Assembly: GCA_964579295.1 (NCBI GenBank)
Contig: CAZOGK010000006.1
Location: 60,355-124,354 of the forward strand
DNA length: 64,000 nt
From: JAAYYY01 sp964579295
GTDB lineage: Bacteria; Chloroflexota; Anaerolineae; Promineifilales; Promineifilaceae
Direction of reading: 5' to 3'
Shown here: one piece after another, positions 1-7,977 of the stretch
Position numbering within the stretch: the stretch's first letter is position 1
Layout of the letters: the number at the start of each line of letters is the position of its first letter
Notes under the pieces: generated by a model
What the model was told of the DNA's origin: nothing
Seen by the model: the letters and a program-made list of their open reading frames with translations, nothing else
The model's database searches: none
Translations under genes and position numbers: made by a program

Positions 1-158
1 AGGGTGTGTACGCCGTCGCCTTCCACCGTGTCCACGGCTTCGTGTAGGGCTGCCTCAATTGCCTTATCGATCCCGCCGTACAGGTCGAGAATAGCCAGGC
101 CAGGGCGCTGGTCGGGATAACGCACCTTCACGGAGAATGCGCGCTGAACGGACTGCAT
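1..158 (-). CDS. STAS-domain anti-sigma factor antagonist (partial)
   Basis: Only the first 52 codons are inside the window; the gene runs off the left edge. The N-terminus (MQSVQRAFSVKV, then an AILDLYGGID strand) has the beta-strand pattern that opens STAS domains of the SpoIIAA/RsbV kind. The ATG lies one base beyond the stop codon of the SpoIIE phosphatase gene, so the two are almost certainly co-translated. In known partner switches the phosphatase dephosphorylates a STAS protein and the HATPase kinase rephosphorylates it. The conserved phospho-acceptor serine would lie outside the window and cannot be checked. The family call rests on the short N-terminus plus context. Confidence 0.6.
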   Translation of the reverse strand, partial: MQSVQRAFSVKVRYPDQRPGLAILDLYGGIDKAIEAALHEAVDTVEGDGVHT

Positions 159-159
159 G

Positions 160-1773
160 TCAGGCTCCTTCTCCCCGTAGCTGCATGATAAGCTCGACGA
201 TATGGTAGTTCTCGTCGCTGTGAATATTCATGGCGTCGACCATATGCTGGATGAGGAAGAGACCCCAGCCGCGCGGCGTCTGCTCGCCGGCCAGCTTGGC
301 CTCCAGGTCGGGCGCCGCCTGGGGAACGGGCGCGCCGCCGCCCTGGTCGTAGATGCGCACAGCCACCGCCTCGTCGTCGGCGAGCACGTTGACCAGGACC
401 GGCTTATCCGGCTCGTACTGGTTGCCATGTTCCATCGCATTCATCACCGCCTCAGCCACGGCCGTTTTCAGCCGTTCCAGCCGGGCCGGCGGCAGAGACA
501 GCGTGGCAGCGACGACGGCTACCTGTTCCATGGCCTGGCGCTCGTTGCCCGGCTCGCTAGGTACGCTGAAAGTGGCGAGGGTTTGCCAGGCGCGAGCGTC
601 CATCGTCTCCTCCGGCATGGATCCCGGAATGGGTTGAGCCTGGCGCTGCAGCAGCACCAGCGTGACGTCGTCTTCCTGCTCCCAGCCTGCGCCGACAAAG
701 GCATCCAGCTCGCCGAGCAGGTAGGGAATGAGCGCGGCGCCGCCATCGTGTCCGGCGACGAGCGACTGCAGGCGGGCAAAGCCAAGCATCTCGCCCTGCG
801 GATTATGGGCCTCGACCAGGCCATCGCTGTGCAGCAGGACGCTTTCACCCGGCGCCAGCGTGATCTCGGCTTCGTCGTAGTTCATGTTGGGCAGCAGGCC
901 GAGGGGCATGCCGGTAGCCCGCAGCTCGCTCACGCCGCGGGCGCTGCGCCGGTAGGGCAGGCCGTGCCCGGCGTTGGCGAAGCGCAGCCGCCCGCTGCCC
1001 GGCTCCAGCAGCGCGTAGAGGCAGGTGACGAACATCCGCGGCGGGATGTCCGGATGCAGCAGCTCGTTGACCCGCTGCAAGACGGCGCTGGGGCTGCTCA
1101 GGCGCTCGGCAGCGGCGCGCAGCAGGGTGCGCGTTGTCGCCATGACCAGCGCCGCCGGCACCCCTTTATCGGTCACGTCGCCGATGATGATGCCGATCTG
1201 CCCGTCCTCGAAGGCGAGAAAGTCGTAGAAGTCGCCGCCGACGGCGCGCGCCGGCTGGTAGTGGGCGGCTATCTCATAGCCCGACAGGCTGGGCAGCGAC
1301 TGGGGCAACAGCGTCTGCTGGATGAGGCGGGCAACGCGCATCTCCTGCTCCAGCCGCTCGCGCTCGCGGGCTTCCTGCTGTTGCTGGCGGGCAAGCTGGG
1401 CGACGCGCACGGCCGGCGCCGCCTGCGCCGCCAGGTCGTTGAGCAGCTGGCGGTCGTCGGAGGAGTATTCCTGCTCGCTGAGGCGCGCGCCGAGGTTGAT
1501 CATGCCAATCAGCTCGCCCTGGCTAACCAGGGGCACCACGAGGCGCACGCCCGCCGCGCGCAGCGCGGCGACAGCCGGTGAGCTGGCCGGCAGCGCCTCT
1601 ACCTCGACGACGCCCGGGTTGTGCTGGAAGTGCGTCACCAGCGGGTCGTCGGGAGCGATGTCCAGATCGAGGGTGGTGGCCGGCCGGCGCGCGTCGGGCG
1701 GAGCCGTCTCCGCTTCCGCGGGGCGCGCCTGCCTGCTGCGTAATCGTTGCCAGAAGCCGCCGAAACCAGTCAT
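160..1773 (-). CDS. SpoIIE/RsbU-type PP2C phosphatase with partial GAF and C-terminal HATPase (RsbW-like) domain
   Basis: 537 aa. Order: a GAF-like fragment (about 35-125), a coiled-coil linker rich in Gln/Glu/Arg (about 126-155), a PP2C/SpoIIE phosphatase (about 165-375) and an RsbW-type ATPase domain (about 405-530). Phosphatase metal ligands are visible: GGDFYD (D181, D184), GD199, HSDG (D317) and DDVT (D368/D369). The kinase domain has an N box around E441-N445-H449, D476 in YDQGGG and a G2-type loop near 501-508. It thus combines the two opposing activities of a partner switch in one cytosolic protein, acting on the STAS protein encoded one base downstream. The GAF domain lacks its N-terminal half; the missing part resembles the C-termini of the two 7TM proteins upstream. 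A TATAAT box 6 nt before the ATG and no SD suggest leaderless translation. Confidence 0.93.
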   Translation of the reverse strand: MTGFGGFWQRLRSRQARPAEAETAPPDARRPATTLDLDIAPDDPLVTHFQHNPGVVEVEALPASSPAVAALRAAGVRLVVPLVSQGELIGMINLGARLSEQEYSSDDRQLLNDLAAQAAPAVRVAQLARQQQQEARERERLEQEMRVARLIQQTLLPQSLPSLSGYEIAAHYQPARAVGGDFYDFLAFEDGQIGIIIGDVTDKGVPAALVMATTRTLLRAAAERLSSPSAVLQRVNELLHPDIPPRMFVTCLYALLEPGSGRLRFANAGHGLPYRRSARGVSELRATGMPLGLLPNMNYDEAEITLAPGESVLLHSDGLVEAHNPQGEMLGFARLQSLVAGHDGGAALIPYLLGELDAFVGAGWEQEDDVTLVLLQRQAQPIPGSMPEETMDARAWQTLATFSVPSEPGNERQAMEQVAVVAATLSLPPARLERLKTAVAEAVMNAMEHGNQYEPDKPVLVNVLADDEAVAVRIYDQGGGAPVPQAAPDLEAKLAGEQTPRGWGLFLIQHMVDAMNIHSDENYHIVELIMQLRGEGA

Positions 1774-1779
1774 GAGGTG

Positions 1780-1785
1780 ATTATA
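1780..1785 (-). promoter_or_regulatory. -10 box of a likely leaderless promoter for the SpoIIE gene
   Basis: A perfect TATAAT on the minus strand ends 6 nt before the ATG at 1773, so transcription would start at or next to the start codon. No Shine-Dalgarno sequence is present. No good -35 hexamer is seen at 17 nt; instead the 15-nt motif at 1802-1816 lies just upstream. Confidence 0.55.
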
Positions 1786-1801
1786 TCCTGCTCAACGTCC
1801 T

Positions 1802-1816
1802 GAAAGCGTTACGAAA
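1802..1816 (-). promoter_or_regulatory. Copy 1 of the recurrent motif RAAANCGTTAYGAAA
   Basis: Plus-strand text GAAAGCGTTACGAAA; 12 of 15 positions are identical with the copies at 5930 and 7869. It sits between the oxidoreductase stop and the SpoIIE gene, 17 nt upstream of the TATAAT box. Candidate binding site for an activator or an alternative sigma factor. Confidence 0.45.
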
Positions 1817-1820
1817 GCGC

Positions 1821-3281
1821 CTATTCGGCGCGGCGTTCCCATTCGGCGGCGCGCGCGCCGACCGGGCCCAGCGTGGCCCACTGGCGGGCCAGCGGGGTGA
1901 GTTCCAGCTCGCGCATGAGCTGGCGGGCGGCCAGGCCGATGATCGAGGTGAAGGTCGGGTAGGCCAGCTCCAGCGCCGCCAGCTGGCGCACGTCCATATC
2001 GGCTGCCATGCCGGCTGCCGCAATCTGTACCACCTCCAGCGCCTGCTCGCCGACGACGTGGGCGCCGAGGATGCGGTGGTCGTGGCGGGAGACGATGAGC
2101 TTGCAGAAACCTTCGGTGCGCCCGTCGATGACGGCGCGGTCGAGGTCGGCGTAGGGCACGACGGCGACGGCCGCGTCGCCCTGCGCCATCGCCTGCGCTT
2201 CCGTCATGCCGACGCTGCCATATTCGGGGTTGGTAAAACCGCCGTGGGGCACAATGTAGTGGCGGTGATCCTGGTCGCTGCCCAGAATGGCGTTTTCGGC
2301 GGCGATGCGCGCTTCGTGCGCGGCGCTCTGCACCAGCATCATTCGCCCAGTAATGTCGCCGGCAGCAAAGATGTGCGGCGCGCTGGTGGCCAGACAGTCG
2401 TCGACCTGGATGTAGTTGCCCGTCCGGTCGAGGGCGACGTCGGCGGCTTCCAGGCCGAGGTTTTCTACGTTGCCCACCCAGCCGACAGCCAGGACGATCA
2501 CCTCGGCGTCGGTACTGCGCGCCTGCCCGTCACGCTCAAAGTGCAGGCGCAGCCCGCCGTCCAGCTGCTCGATGCGCTGCACGCGCGCACGGGTTTCGAT
2601 GGCGATCCCGCGCTGGCGGAAGGCGTCGCCCATTAACGTGCTGGTCTCGACGTCCTCGGCGCCGAGAATGGTGGGCGCAAAATCGACCAGGGTCACCGCG
2701 GCGCCAAAGGCGGCAAAGATGGACGCCAGCTGGCAACCGGTGGCCGCGGCGCCGACGATAGCCACACTGGCGGGCAGGCGGCGCAGCGACCAGATGTCGC
2801 TGTGGGTCAGCGCCAGCTCAGAGCCGGGGAAGGGCAGGCGGCGGGCGTGGCCCCCGGCGGCGATGATGAACTGGCTGGCGCGCAGGCGCGGACCGTCGTC
2901 GACGACGAAGGTGTGGGGATCGACAAAGCGGCCGTGACCTGCTTCTGTCCAGACGAAGACGCCGGCCTCTTCCAGATGCTGGACGAGCTGCTTCTTTTCG
3001 TGTAGCCGGTAGATGGTCTGCTGCGTGCGCGAGAGCAGCTCGGCCAGGTCGAGCGACGGCCTCTCTCCTTCCAGCCCGTAGCTGCCGTACTGCTGGGCAT
3101 CGCGCATGAGGCGGGCAGCCTTGGCCAGCACGCGCGTGGGGGCGCAGCCGTCGTTGGTGCAGGTGCCGCCCAGCTTTCCGCGCTCCACGAGGGCCACCCT
3201 CGCCCCCAGCTCGCAGGCGCGCAGGGCCGCCGTTACCCCGGCCGGCCCGCCGCCAATGACCACGAGGTCGAATTGTTGCAT
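1821..3281 (-). CDS. FAD-dependent pyridine nucleotide-disulfide oxidoreductase (MerA/Lpd-like)
   Basis: 486 aa from the ATG at 3281, chosen because AAGGAGG lies 7-8 nt upstream; an in-frame start 33 nt earlier lacks this. N-terminal FAD fold GGGPAG (10-15), redox disulfide C41-X4-C46 in GGTCTNDGC, central NAD(P)-binding fold (VGAAATGCQLASIFAAFG) and a second FAD motif (FAAGDITG) are all present, as in dihydrolipoamide dehydrogenase and mercuric reductase. The C-terminal interface domain has AYPTFTSIIG where Lpd enzymes have HPTxxE, so the catalytic His-Glu pair of Lpd is missing; no MerA-type C-terminal Cys pair is present either. Substrate is therefore unknown; a quinone, thiol or metal reductase role is possible. 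It lies between a 7TM sensor stub and the phosphatase gene. Confidence 0.85.
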   Translation of the reverse strand: MQQFDLVVIGGGPAGVTAALRACELGARVALVERGKLGGTCTNDGCAPTRVLAKAARLMRDAQQYGSYGLEGERPSLDLAELLSRTQQTIYRLHEKKQLVQHLEEAGVFVWTEAGHGRFVDPHTFVVDDGPRLRASQFIIAAGGHARRLPFPGSELALTHSDIWSLRRLPASVAIVGAAATGCQLASIFAAFGAAVTLVDFAPTILGAEDVETSTLMGDAFRQRGIAIETRARVQRIEQLDGGLRLHFERDGQARSTDAEVIVLAVGWVGNVENLGLEAADVALDRTGNYIQVDDCLATSAPHIFAAGDITGRMMLVQSAAHEARIAAENAILGSDQDHRHYIVPHGGFTNPEYGSVGMTEAQAMAQGDAAVAVVPYADLDRAVIDGRTEGFCKLIVSRHDHRILGAHVVGEQALEVVQIAAAGMAADMDVRQLAALELAYPTFTSIIGLAARQLMRELELTPLARQWATLGPVGARAAEWERRAE

Positions 3282-3332
3282 GGCGTGTCCTCCTTGTTGT
3301 CTAGACTCTTTCACGTTCCTGCCGGCGCGGTG

Positions 3333-4619
3333 CTACCGGTGACCGGGCATCCACAATGAAAGGGATGCCGGCTGGATGGTTTCATCGACCACCTGCAGCA
3401 GCGCCGCCTCCAGCCGTTCCAGATCGACCTCGTCGCGCGCAGCGCTGGCAAAACCGGCGAGCGATCGCCGTGCGTCGTAGCTGCGGCGGTAAAAACGGCG
3501 GTCAATCATCCTCTGTATGCGGCGCCGCACGGGATTGAACAGGGTAGCAATAGCTGCCGTCGAGCCGACGATGGCCAGGTCGCTCTGGTTACCCGTAGGC
3601 AGACGGAAGAGCCATTGCAGAAGAATAACGCTGCCCGAGTAAATGGCAATCAGCGTCAGGGTCAGCAGGGCATAGACCAGTGTACGGCGGATGACCGCGT
3701 CGATCTCGTAGAGCCGGTAGCGCAGGATGGCGACGGCGATGGCCGCCGGGATGCCGAGGGTCAGCCCGGCAACCGCCACGCCGAGCAGGAACACGGTTGG
3801 GTAGCCAATGGCCGGTACGAAGAGAGTAGAGAGCGCCGCCGCACCGCCGGTCACGAGGATCACCGCGCCGACATAGACGAGCCACTTGATCTGCAGCCGT
3901 TCCTGGGCAGTGGCCCGGCGCCAGCGGGCCGCGACAGAAATGATGGCCACGGCCAGCGTTCCCAGGGCCAATATGTTCCCGGCCAGCCAGAGTCCTTCAG
4001 ACAAAACGGCAGGGGTTGGGAGAGCCAGCGGATTGGCAACCGAAGAGTGGAGGCCGACGTTGAGCCGGGGAGCGGTCAATATACTGGGAATCAACAGGAG
4101 AGCGGCGCCAACGGTCAGCCAGGATAGGAAGCGCCAGCGGCGCGAAGGCAGCATTCCATCCGGGAAGTGGGCGAGGAGCAGAGCCGCAAAGATCGGGAAG
4201 GACACCGAAGCGATGTCGGCAATTAAGGCCGCGGCCTTAGCATAGGGCCAATTACTCAGGCCCAGCTCCAGCACGCGCGTCGCGTATTGCCAGGCCACGT
4301 CTTGCCCGATGACAGCCAGGGCCAGACCCAGACTGAGCCAGCCGACGGCATTGCGCGGCCGGCGGGCACCGGCCAGCGCCCCTACTGTGGCGTAGGCCAA
4401 TGGAGCGAGCGGGAGCAGGATCTCCCAATACAGAAGCTCCATCAGCAGCTCCGAGCCAGAGATAGTGCTCAGCAGCGCCGCATTATTTCCCTGGCGCAGG
4501 ATAAAGGAAACGAGCACCAGGGCAATGGTCAGCAGCAAGGCGACCCCGGCAGCCATCTGGGACCGGGATCGCCTGCCTATTCGCTGCCAGCCGGGCGCCG
4601 GCCTGGTAGCAACAGACAT
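3333..4619 (-). CDS. 7TM sensor stub B ending in a signalling linker, no output domain
   Basis: 428 aa. About eight to nine hydrophobic segments span residues 20-340, followed by a basic linker (DRRFYRRSYDA) and a helical stretch EVDLERLEAALLQVVDET, ending at LSLWMPGHR. In related Chloroflexota proteins as I recall them this linker leads into GAF and then a SpoIIE phosphatase or histidine kinase; here the protein simply stops at the first strand of the GAF. It is a paralogue of the protein at 5978. The ATG overlaps the stop of the lipoprotein gene by one base (TAATG), indicating translational coupling. Membrane sensor partner of the SpoIIE protein is an inference. Confidence 0.7.
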   Translation of the reverse strand: MSVATRPAPGWQRIGRRSRSQMAAGVALLLTIALVLVSFILRQGNNAALLSTISGSELLMELLYWEILLPLAPLAYATVGALAGARRPRNAVGWLSLGLALAVIGQDVAWQYATRVLELGLSNWPYAKAAALIADIASVSFPIFAALLLAHFPDGMLPSRRWRFLSWLTVGAALLLIPSILTAPRLNVGLHSSVANPLALPTPAVLSEGLWLAGNILALGTLAVAIISVAARWRRATAQERLQIKWLVYVGAVILVTGGAAALSTLFVPAIGYPTVFLLGVAVAGLTLGIPAAIAVAILRYRLYEIDAVIRRTLVYALLTLTLIAIYSGSVILLQWLFRLPTGNQSDLAIVGSTAAIATLFNPVRRRIQRMIDRRFYRRSYDARRSLAGFASAARDEVDLERLEAALLQVVDETIQPASLSLWMPGHR

Positions 4620-5854
4620 TACTCGATGGTCAGGGTCAGGTTGTAATCGACCGTGCCGGCGGCATTGGGCGAGCCGATAGTCAGCACGTAGTCGCCGCTG
4701 GCCGGCAGCGTCGCCTCTAGCGATTCGTGGCCGCCGAAGAAGCTGCTGCCGTCGGCGGACTGCAGGAAGATGAACAGGGGCGACCCGGCGGGCATGCCGC
4801 CGACGGTGACTGTCTGCCCGGCCAGGGCGCGGAAGATGTAATACTCGGCGTCGCCGCCGGCCGCCAGCCGGTCGATGAGCGTGGCCGACGCGCTGCCCGG
4901 CGCGAACTCGATGCGCGTGGGCTGGTCGTCAAGGGCGTTGAGGCCGATGTTGAGGATGTAGTCGGCCGGGCCGTTGGCGGCGACGACGGTGACGGTGTAA
5001 TCCTGGGTGCGCGGCAGCGCCGGGATGTACCAGCTCGTCTGGCCGAGGACATCGCGCACGAAGACGGTGCCATCCTCGCCGCTAATCGTCAGGAACGGGT
5101 TATTCACCGGCGCGTAAACGCTGACGGAAAGCCACTGATCCTGGAAGGCGCGCAGCACGTAGCTTTTGCTGAGCCCATCGGGCAGGCTGCCGGAGAGGGT
5201 GATGCCCGACATCCCCGGCTCAAACTGGACGCGCTCGGTAGCAGTCGGGTCGCCGCCCGTGCTCAGCGGCGGGATGTAGACTTCCAACCGGTAGGTGGCG
5301 CTGCCCTGCAGCGAGCTGACCAGGATCTGGTGGTCGCCGGTAGCCGGCGCCGGTCCGGTCCACTGGGTCACCTGAAAGCTGGAGCCCGCCCCGCCGCCGC
5401 CCGGATTGAGCGTGGCGCCGGTCGGGTCAAGAATTTGCATGGTAGCGCTATCTTCGAGGCTGGCCAGTCGCAGCTGGATCGTCTGCTCTTGTTGGACATG
5501 CAGCGTATAGCGGGCCGCCTGGCCGGCGTGGACGATGCCTTCAACAATGGCCGAGCTGGCGCCGGGGGCGAAGCTGATGCGTTCGTTGGCCGGCCCGCTT
5601 GTCGCCGTGGCGGAAGGCGCCGGCTGCGCGGTGGGGGCCGAGGTAGCCGTGGGCGATGGCGCCGGCTCGGTGGTTGGTGTGTCGGCCGGCTGCAGGGTAG
5701 GCGTTGCCGGCAGCGTCGCCGTGGGCGCGCCGGCAGCGGGCGTCTCGCCGGCCGGCGGCGGGGTTGGCGCGCCGGGCGTGGGCGGCGCAGGGCGGCAGGC
5801 TGCGAGCAGGCCGAGGAGAAGTACAAGCAGGGAGAGGGTCACTTTCTGTTTCAT
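4619..5854 (-). CDS. Lipoprotein with Pro/Thr/Ala linker and three PPC-like beta domains
   Basis: 411 aa. Lipoprotein signal peptide with lipobox LLAAC (Cys20), then a low-complexity Pro/Ala/Thr stretch to about residue 85, typical of an exposed stalk. Three similar beta domains follow, each with the pattern of a phrase like YTLHVQQEQTIQL / YVLRAFQDQWLSV / YYIFRALAGQTVTV, resembling bacterial pre-peptidase C-terminal (PPC) modules but without an attached peptidase. The start at 5854 is preferred over GTG 5866 because AAAGGTGA lies 8 nt ahead. The gene is coupled to the sensor stub downstream. A role as extracytoplasmic ligand or cell-wall sensor feeding the stub is inferred from position only. 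Confidence 0.75.
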   Translation of the reverse strand: MKQKVTLSLLVLLLGLLAACRPAPPTPGAPTPPPAGETPAAGAPTATLPATPTLQPADTPTTEPAPSPTATSAPTAQPAPSATATSGPANERISFAPGASSAIVEGIVHAGQAARYTLHVQQEQTIQLRLASLEDSATMQILDPTGATLNPGGGGAGSSFQVTQWTGPAPATGDHQILVSSLQGSATYRLEVYIPPLSTGGDPTATERVQFEPGMSGITLSGSLPDGLSKSYVLRAFQDQWLSVSVYAPVNNPFLTISGEDGTVFVRDVLGQTSWYIPALPRTQDYTVTVVAANGPADYILNIGLNALDDQPTRIEFAPGSASATLIDRLAAGGDAEYYIFRALAGQTVTVGGMPAGSPLFIFLQSADGSSFFGGHESLEATLPASGDYVLTIGSPNAAGTVDYNLTLTIE

Positions 5855-5929
5855 TGTAGCTATCACCTTTCGTCATCGTAAGGCGCCCCTATTGCGGCGC
5901 CAGCAGACAGGATGCGAAACCGGCGTCTG

Positions 5930-5944
5930 TAAATCGTTACGAAA
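5930..5944 (-). promoter_or_regulatory. Copy 2 of the recurrent motif RAAANCGTTAYGAAA
   Basis: Plus-strand text TAAATCGTTACGAAA, located in the gap between sensor stub A and the lipoprotein gene, about 75-90 nt upstream of the lipoprotein start. Same orientation relative to the downstream gene as copies 1 and 3. Confidence 0.45.
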
Positions 5945-5977
5945 CAGAGATGGTGCGACGAAGTCGGCGAAAGTGGG

Positions 5978-7258
5978 TTATCGTTCGGCGGCGCGCAGCC
6001 AGAGGGAGAGGTGGCTCGGCTCCACCGTATCCTGAATGGCGCGCAGCAGCTCATCCGTGAGATTATCCAGCTCGACCTCGTAGCGCAGGGTAGCGGCGAA
6101 GGCCGACAGCGTCTGGCTGGCGTCGTACTTGCGCCGGTAAAAGCGGCGGTTGATGAAGGTGCGCACCTGCCGCTGCAGCGGCGCAAAGAGTGCGGCAATG
6201 GCCAGCGTCGAGAGAACGATTGCCAGATCGCTATCCTGTCCCGTTAGCTGGCGGAAGAGGCTCTGCAGCAGGATGACGCTGACAAAATAGAACAGGGCCA
6301 GCGCTGAGACGAGGATGGCGTAGATGAGGGTGCGCCGGATCAGCAGGTCGATGTCCCAGAGACGGTAGCGGAGAATGGCTATGGCGAGGGTGAAGGTCAG
6401 GGTGAAGGCAAAAAAGCTGTCCCCGATCTCTTTGGCGACGGTGAGCAGCGAGCCGGTGCGCATGGCGGCGGGCGCCAGGGCCAGCACGATGTTAAAGCTG
6501 AACATGACGCCGATGCCCAGGAGAAGGCCATAGACCACCCACTTGGTCTGCTGCCGCTCGACGACGTTGGAGCGGACACGGTAGCGGTAGAGCTGGGCGC
6601 CGGCGAAGCTGATCAGGAGCAGGGCATAGATCGGCTGGAGCGCGGCATAGCGCGCGATGTCGAGCGCCGTCCCGTGCAGCAGGTTCTCGGAGAACATGAA
6701 GGCGATCCAGAGCGCCGCCAGCCAGCGGGTAAAACCCGGCTCGAAGCGACCGTTGGGGAAGGTATAGAAAAGCAGGGGCACGGCGCTGCCGGTAAAGAAG
6801 CCGACGAGGTCAATGGGCAGCGCCAGCGCCGGGTAGACGTCGGGCAGCGTGGCGGCCGCCGGAAAGATGTATAGCAAGGCCAGCAGCAGACTGATGACGT
6901 AGGTCAGCCAGCCCGGCGGCCGCCGCCAGAAGATGAGGAACGCCAGCGCCCAGGAAAGGAGATTGAGGACGACTGATAAGGCGACCTGGAAGGCGGCATA
7001 GGCGGGCAGCGAGATTCCCTGTGCGGCCAGCGACTCCGCCGTAGCTAACCGTATCTGCGTCTCGGCGCAGCCCTGCACCTGAGTGCAGAGCGACGTGAGC
7101 TGCTGGTAATAGTGCGGCAGGCTGAGAAAGAAGAGCAGCGCTCCCATGCCGAAGATGAGCAGCCAGATGGGGCGAGCCAGCCACCGCCAGAGGCGACGCC
7201 CCAACAAAGGCGGCCTCTCACCCGGCTCCAGAATCGGCGAGAAGAATTGGGTGCGCAC
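5978..7258 (-). CDS. 7TM sensor stub A ending in a signalling linker, no output domain
   Basis: 426 aa from GTG 7258. Eight or nine hydrophobic segments, an extracytoplasmic loop with two cysteines (SLCTQVQGCAE) after the first, and the same basic linker as stub B (RRFYRRKYDA, then EVELDNLTDELLRAIQDT) ending at LSLWLRAAER. It lacks kinase, phosphatase or GAF output. The GTG is chosen because a TATACT box ends 7 nt before it, giving a leaderless start; an in-frame TTG at 7336 would lie inside the upstream terminator. Homologous to stub B in the C-terminal half, diverged in the membrane part, so the two may sense different signals. Function inferred from architecture and neighbours. Confidence 0.7.
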   Translation of the reverse strand: MRTQFFSPILEPGERPPLLGRRLWRWLARPIWLLIFGMGALLFFLSLPHYYQQLTSLCTQVQGCAETQIRLATAESLAAQGISLPAYAAFQVALSVVLNLLSWALAFLIFWRRPPGWLTYVISLLLALLYIFPAAATLPDVYPALALPIDLVGFFTGSAVPLLFYTFPNGRFEPGFTRWLAALWIAFMFSENLLHGTALDIARYAALQPIYALLLISFAGAQLYRYRVRSNVVERQQTKWVVYGLLLGIGVMFSFNIVLALAPAAMRTGSLLTVAKEIGDSFFAFTLTFTLAIAILRYRLWDIDLLIRRTLIYAILVSALALFYFVSVILLQSLFRQLTGQDSDLAIVLSTLAIAALFAPLQRQVRTFINRRFYRRKYDASQTLSAFAATLRYEVELDNLTDELLRAIQDTVEPSHLSLWLRAAER

Positions 7259-7265
7259 GGGCGGA

Positions 7266-7271
7266 AGTATA
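7266..7271 (-). promoter_or_regulatory. -10 box of a likely leaderless promoter for sensor stub A
   Basis: TATACT on the minus strand ends 7 nt before GTG 7258. TTGACG lies upstream at 7291-7286 with a 14-nt spacer, shorter than normal. No SD sequence precedes the GTG. Confidence 0.45.
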
Positions 7272-7332
7272 CCACGAAGTCGCTCCGTCAATAGCCCGTG
7301 ACCAACGCGACTATTCTCTAGCCGCAGAGAAA

Positions 7333-7370
7333 GCAAAAGCCTCCCGGCAGCCGGGTTGCCGCCGGGAGGC
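7333..7370 (-). terminator. Rho-independent terminator of the DUF6220-like gene
   Basis: Perfect 10-bp stem GCCTCCCGGC (7339-7348) / GCCGGGAGGC (7361-7370), 12-nt loop, followed on the minus strand by TTTTGCTTT. It lies about 20 nt past the stop of the gene at 7390. Confidence 0.85.
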
Positions 7371-7389
7371 TGCGGACGGCAGAGAAAAC

Positions 7390-7806
7390 TCAGTCGGCAG
7401 CGCTGGCCTCTGTCATCCCGGGCGCGAGCCCTTGCGCCTTGCTGGCGCGCGACCCCGCCATCGAGACCACCGCGGATAGCGCGCCGATGAGGCCGGCATT
7501 GGCCGCGTGGAAGGCCGAGAGGAGAGGGATACCGGCGCGCCGCTGCTCGATGATGAACGGCTGGGCCAGCAGCAGCAAGAAGAGCACAAGAGACAGCAGC
7601 ACGACACGACGGCCGAGGCGCCCGCCCAGAGCGGCGAGCAGCGTCAGCAAGCCTATCACGATCAAAGACAGGCCGAGGAAGATGTGGACCTCCAGGTATG
7701 GCCCATAGCCTGCATGGTGAGCGCCCGCCAGGAAAAGCTGAATGAACACGGCGATGTTAATCAGCCGCGCACCCCACGGGTGAATACGAGTAGCAAACGG
7801 GGACAT
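7390..7806 (-). CDS. Small four-helix membrane protein, DUF6220-like
   Basis: 138 aa from ATG 7806, which has GAGGAGG 7 nt upstream. Four hydrophobic helices: around 13-30 (INIAVFIQLFLAG), 40-60, 70-90 and 100-120. The pattern of a first helix ending in AGAHHAGYG, a short loop, then LEVHIFLGLSL matches the DUF6220 family as I know it; that family has no assigned function. It is followed by a strong terminator and preceded by a copy of the 15-nt motif, so it forms its own transcription unit but may share control with the signalling genes downstream. Confidence 0.7.
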   Translation of the reverse strand: MSPFATRIHPWGARLINIAVFIQLFLAGAHHAGYGPYLEVHIFLGLSLIVIGLLTLLAALGGRLGRRVVLLSLVLFLLLLAQPFIIEQRRAGIPLLSAFHAANAGLIGALSAVVSMAGSRASKAQGLAPGMTEASAAD

Positions 7807-7868
7807 AGCGAACCTCCTCAATGGGTGAAACGGAACAAGACGTAGGCAGCGTAACAACCTATCATCCA

Positions 7869-7883
7869 GAAAACGTTATGAAA
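7869..7883 (-). promoter_or_regulatory. Copy 3 of the recurrent motif RAAANCGTTAYGAAA
   Basis: Plus-strand text GAAAACGTTATGAAA, about 63-77 nt upstream of the start of the DUF6220-like gene, in the divergent gap shared with the SARP-type regulator. Same orientation relative to the minus-strand gene as copies 1 and 2. Confidence 0.45.
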
Positions 7884-7963
7884 CCTGTCGCCCGCAGGCA
7901 TGGCCGTGCTGCGCCCAGTAAACGCGATGGGAGCCAAGAGGAACGCTCGATGGCGATTTGCAG

Positions 7964-7969
7964 TACAAT
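7964..7969 (+). promoter_or_regulatory. -10 box of a likely leaderless promoter for the SARP-type regulator
   Basis: TACAAT ends 8 nt before ATG 7978 and no Shine-Dalgarno sequence is present, so the mRNA would begin at or within two bases of the start codon. The -35 region is weak. Confidence 0.45.
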
Positions 7970-7977
7970 TAGCCGCT

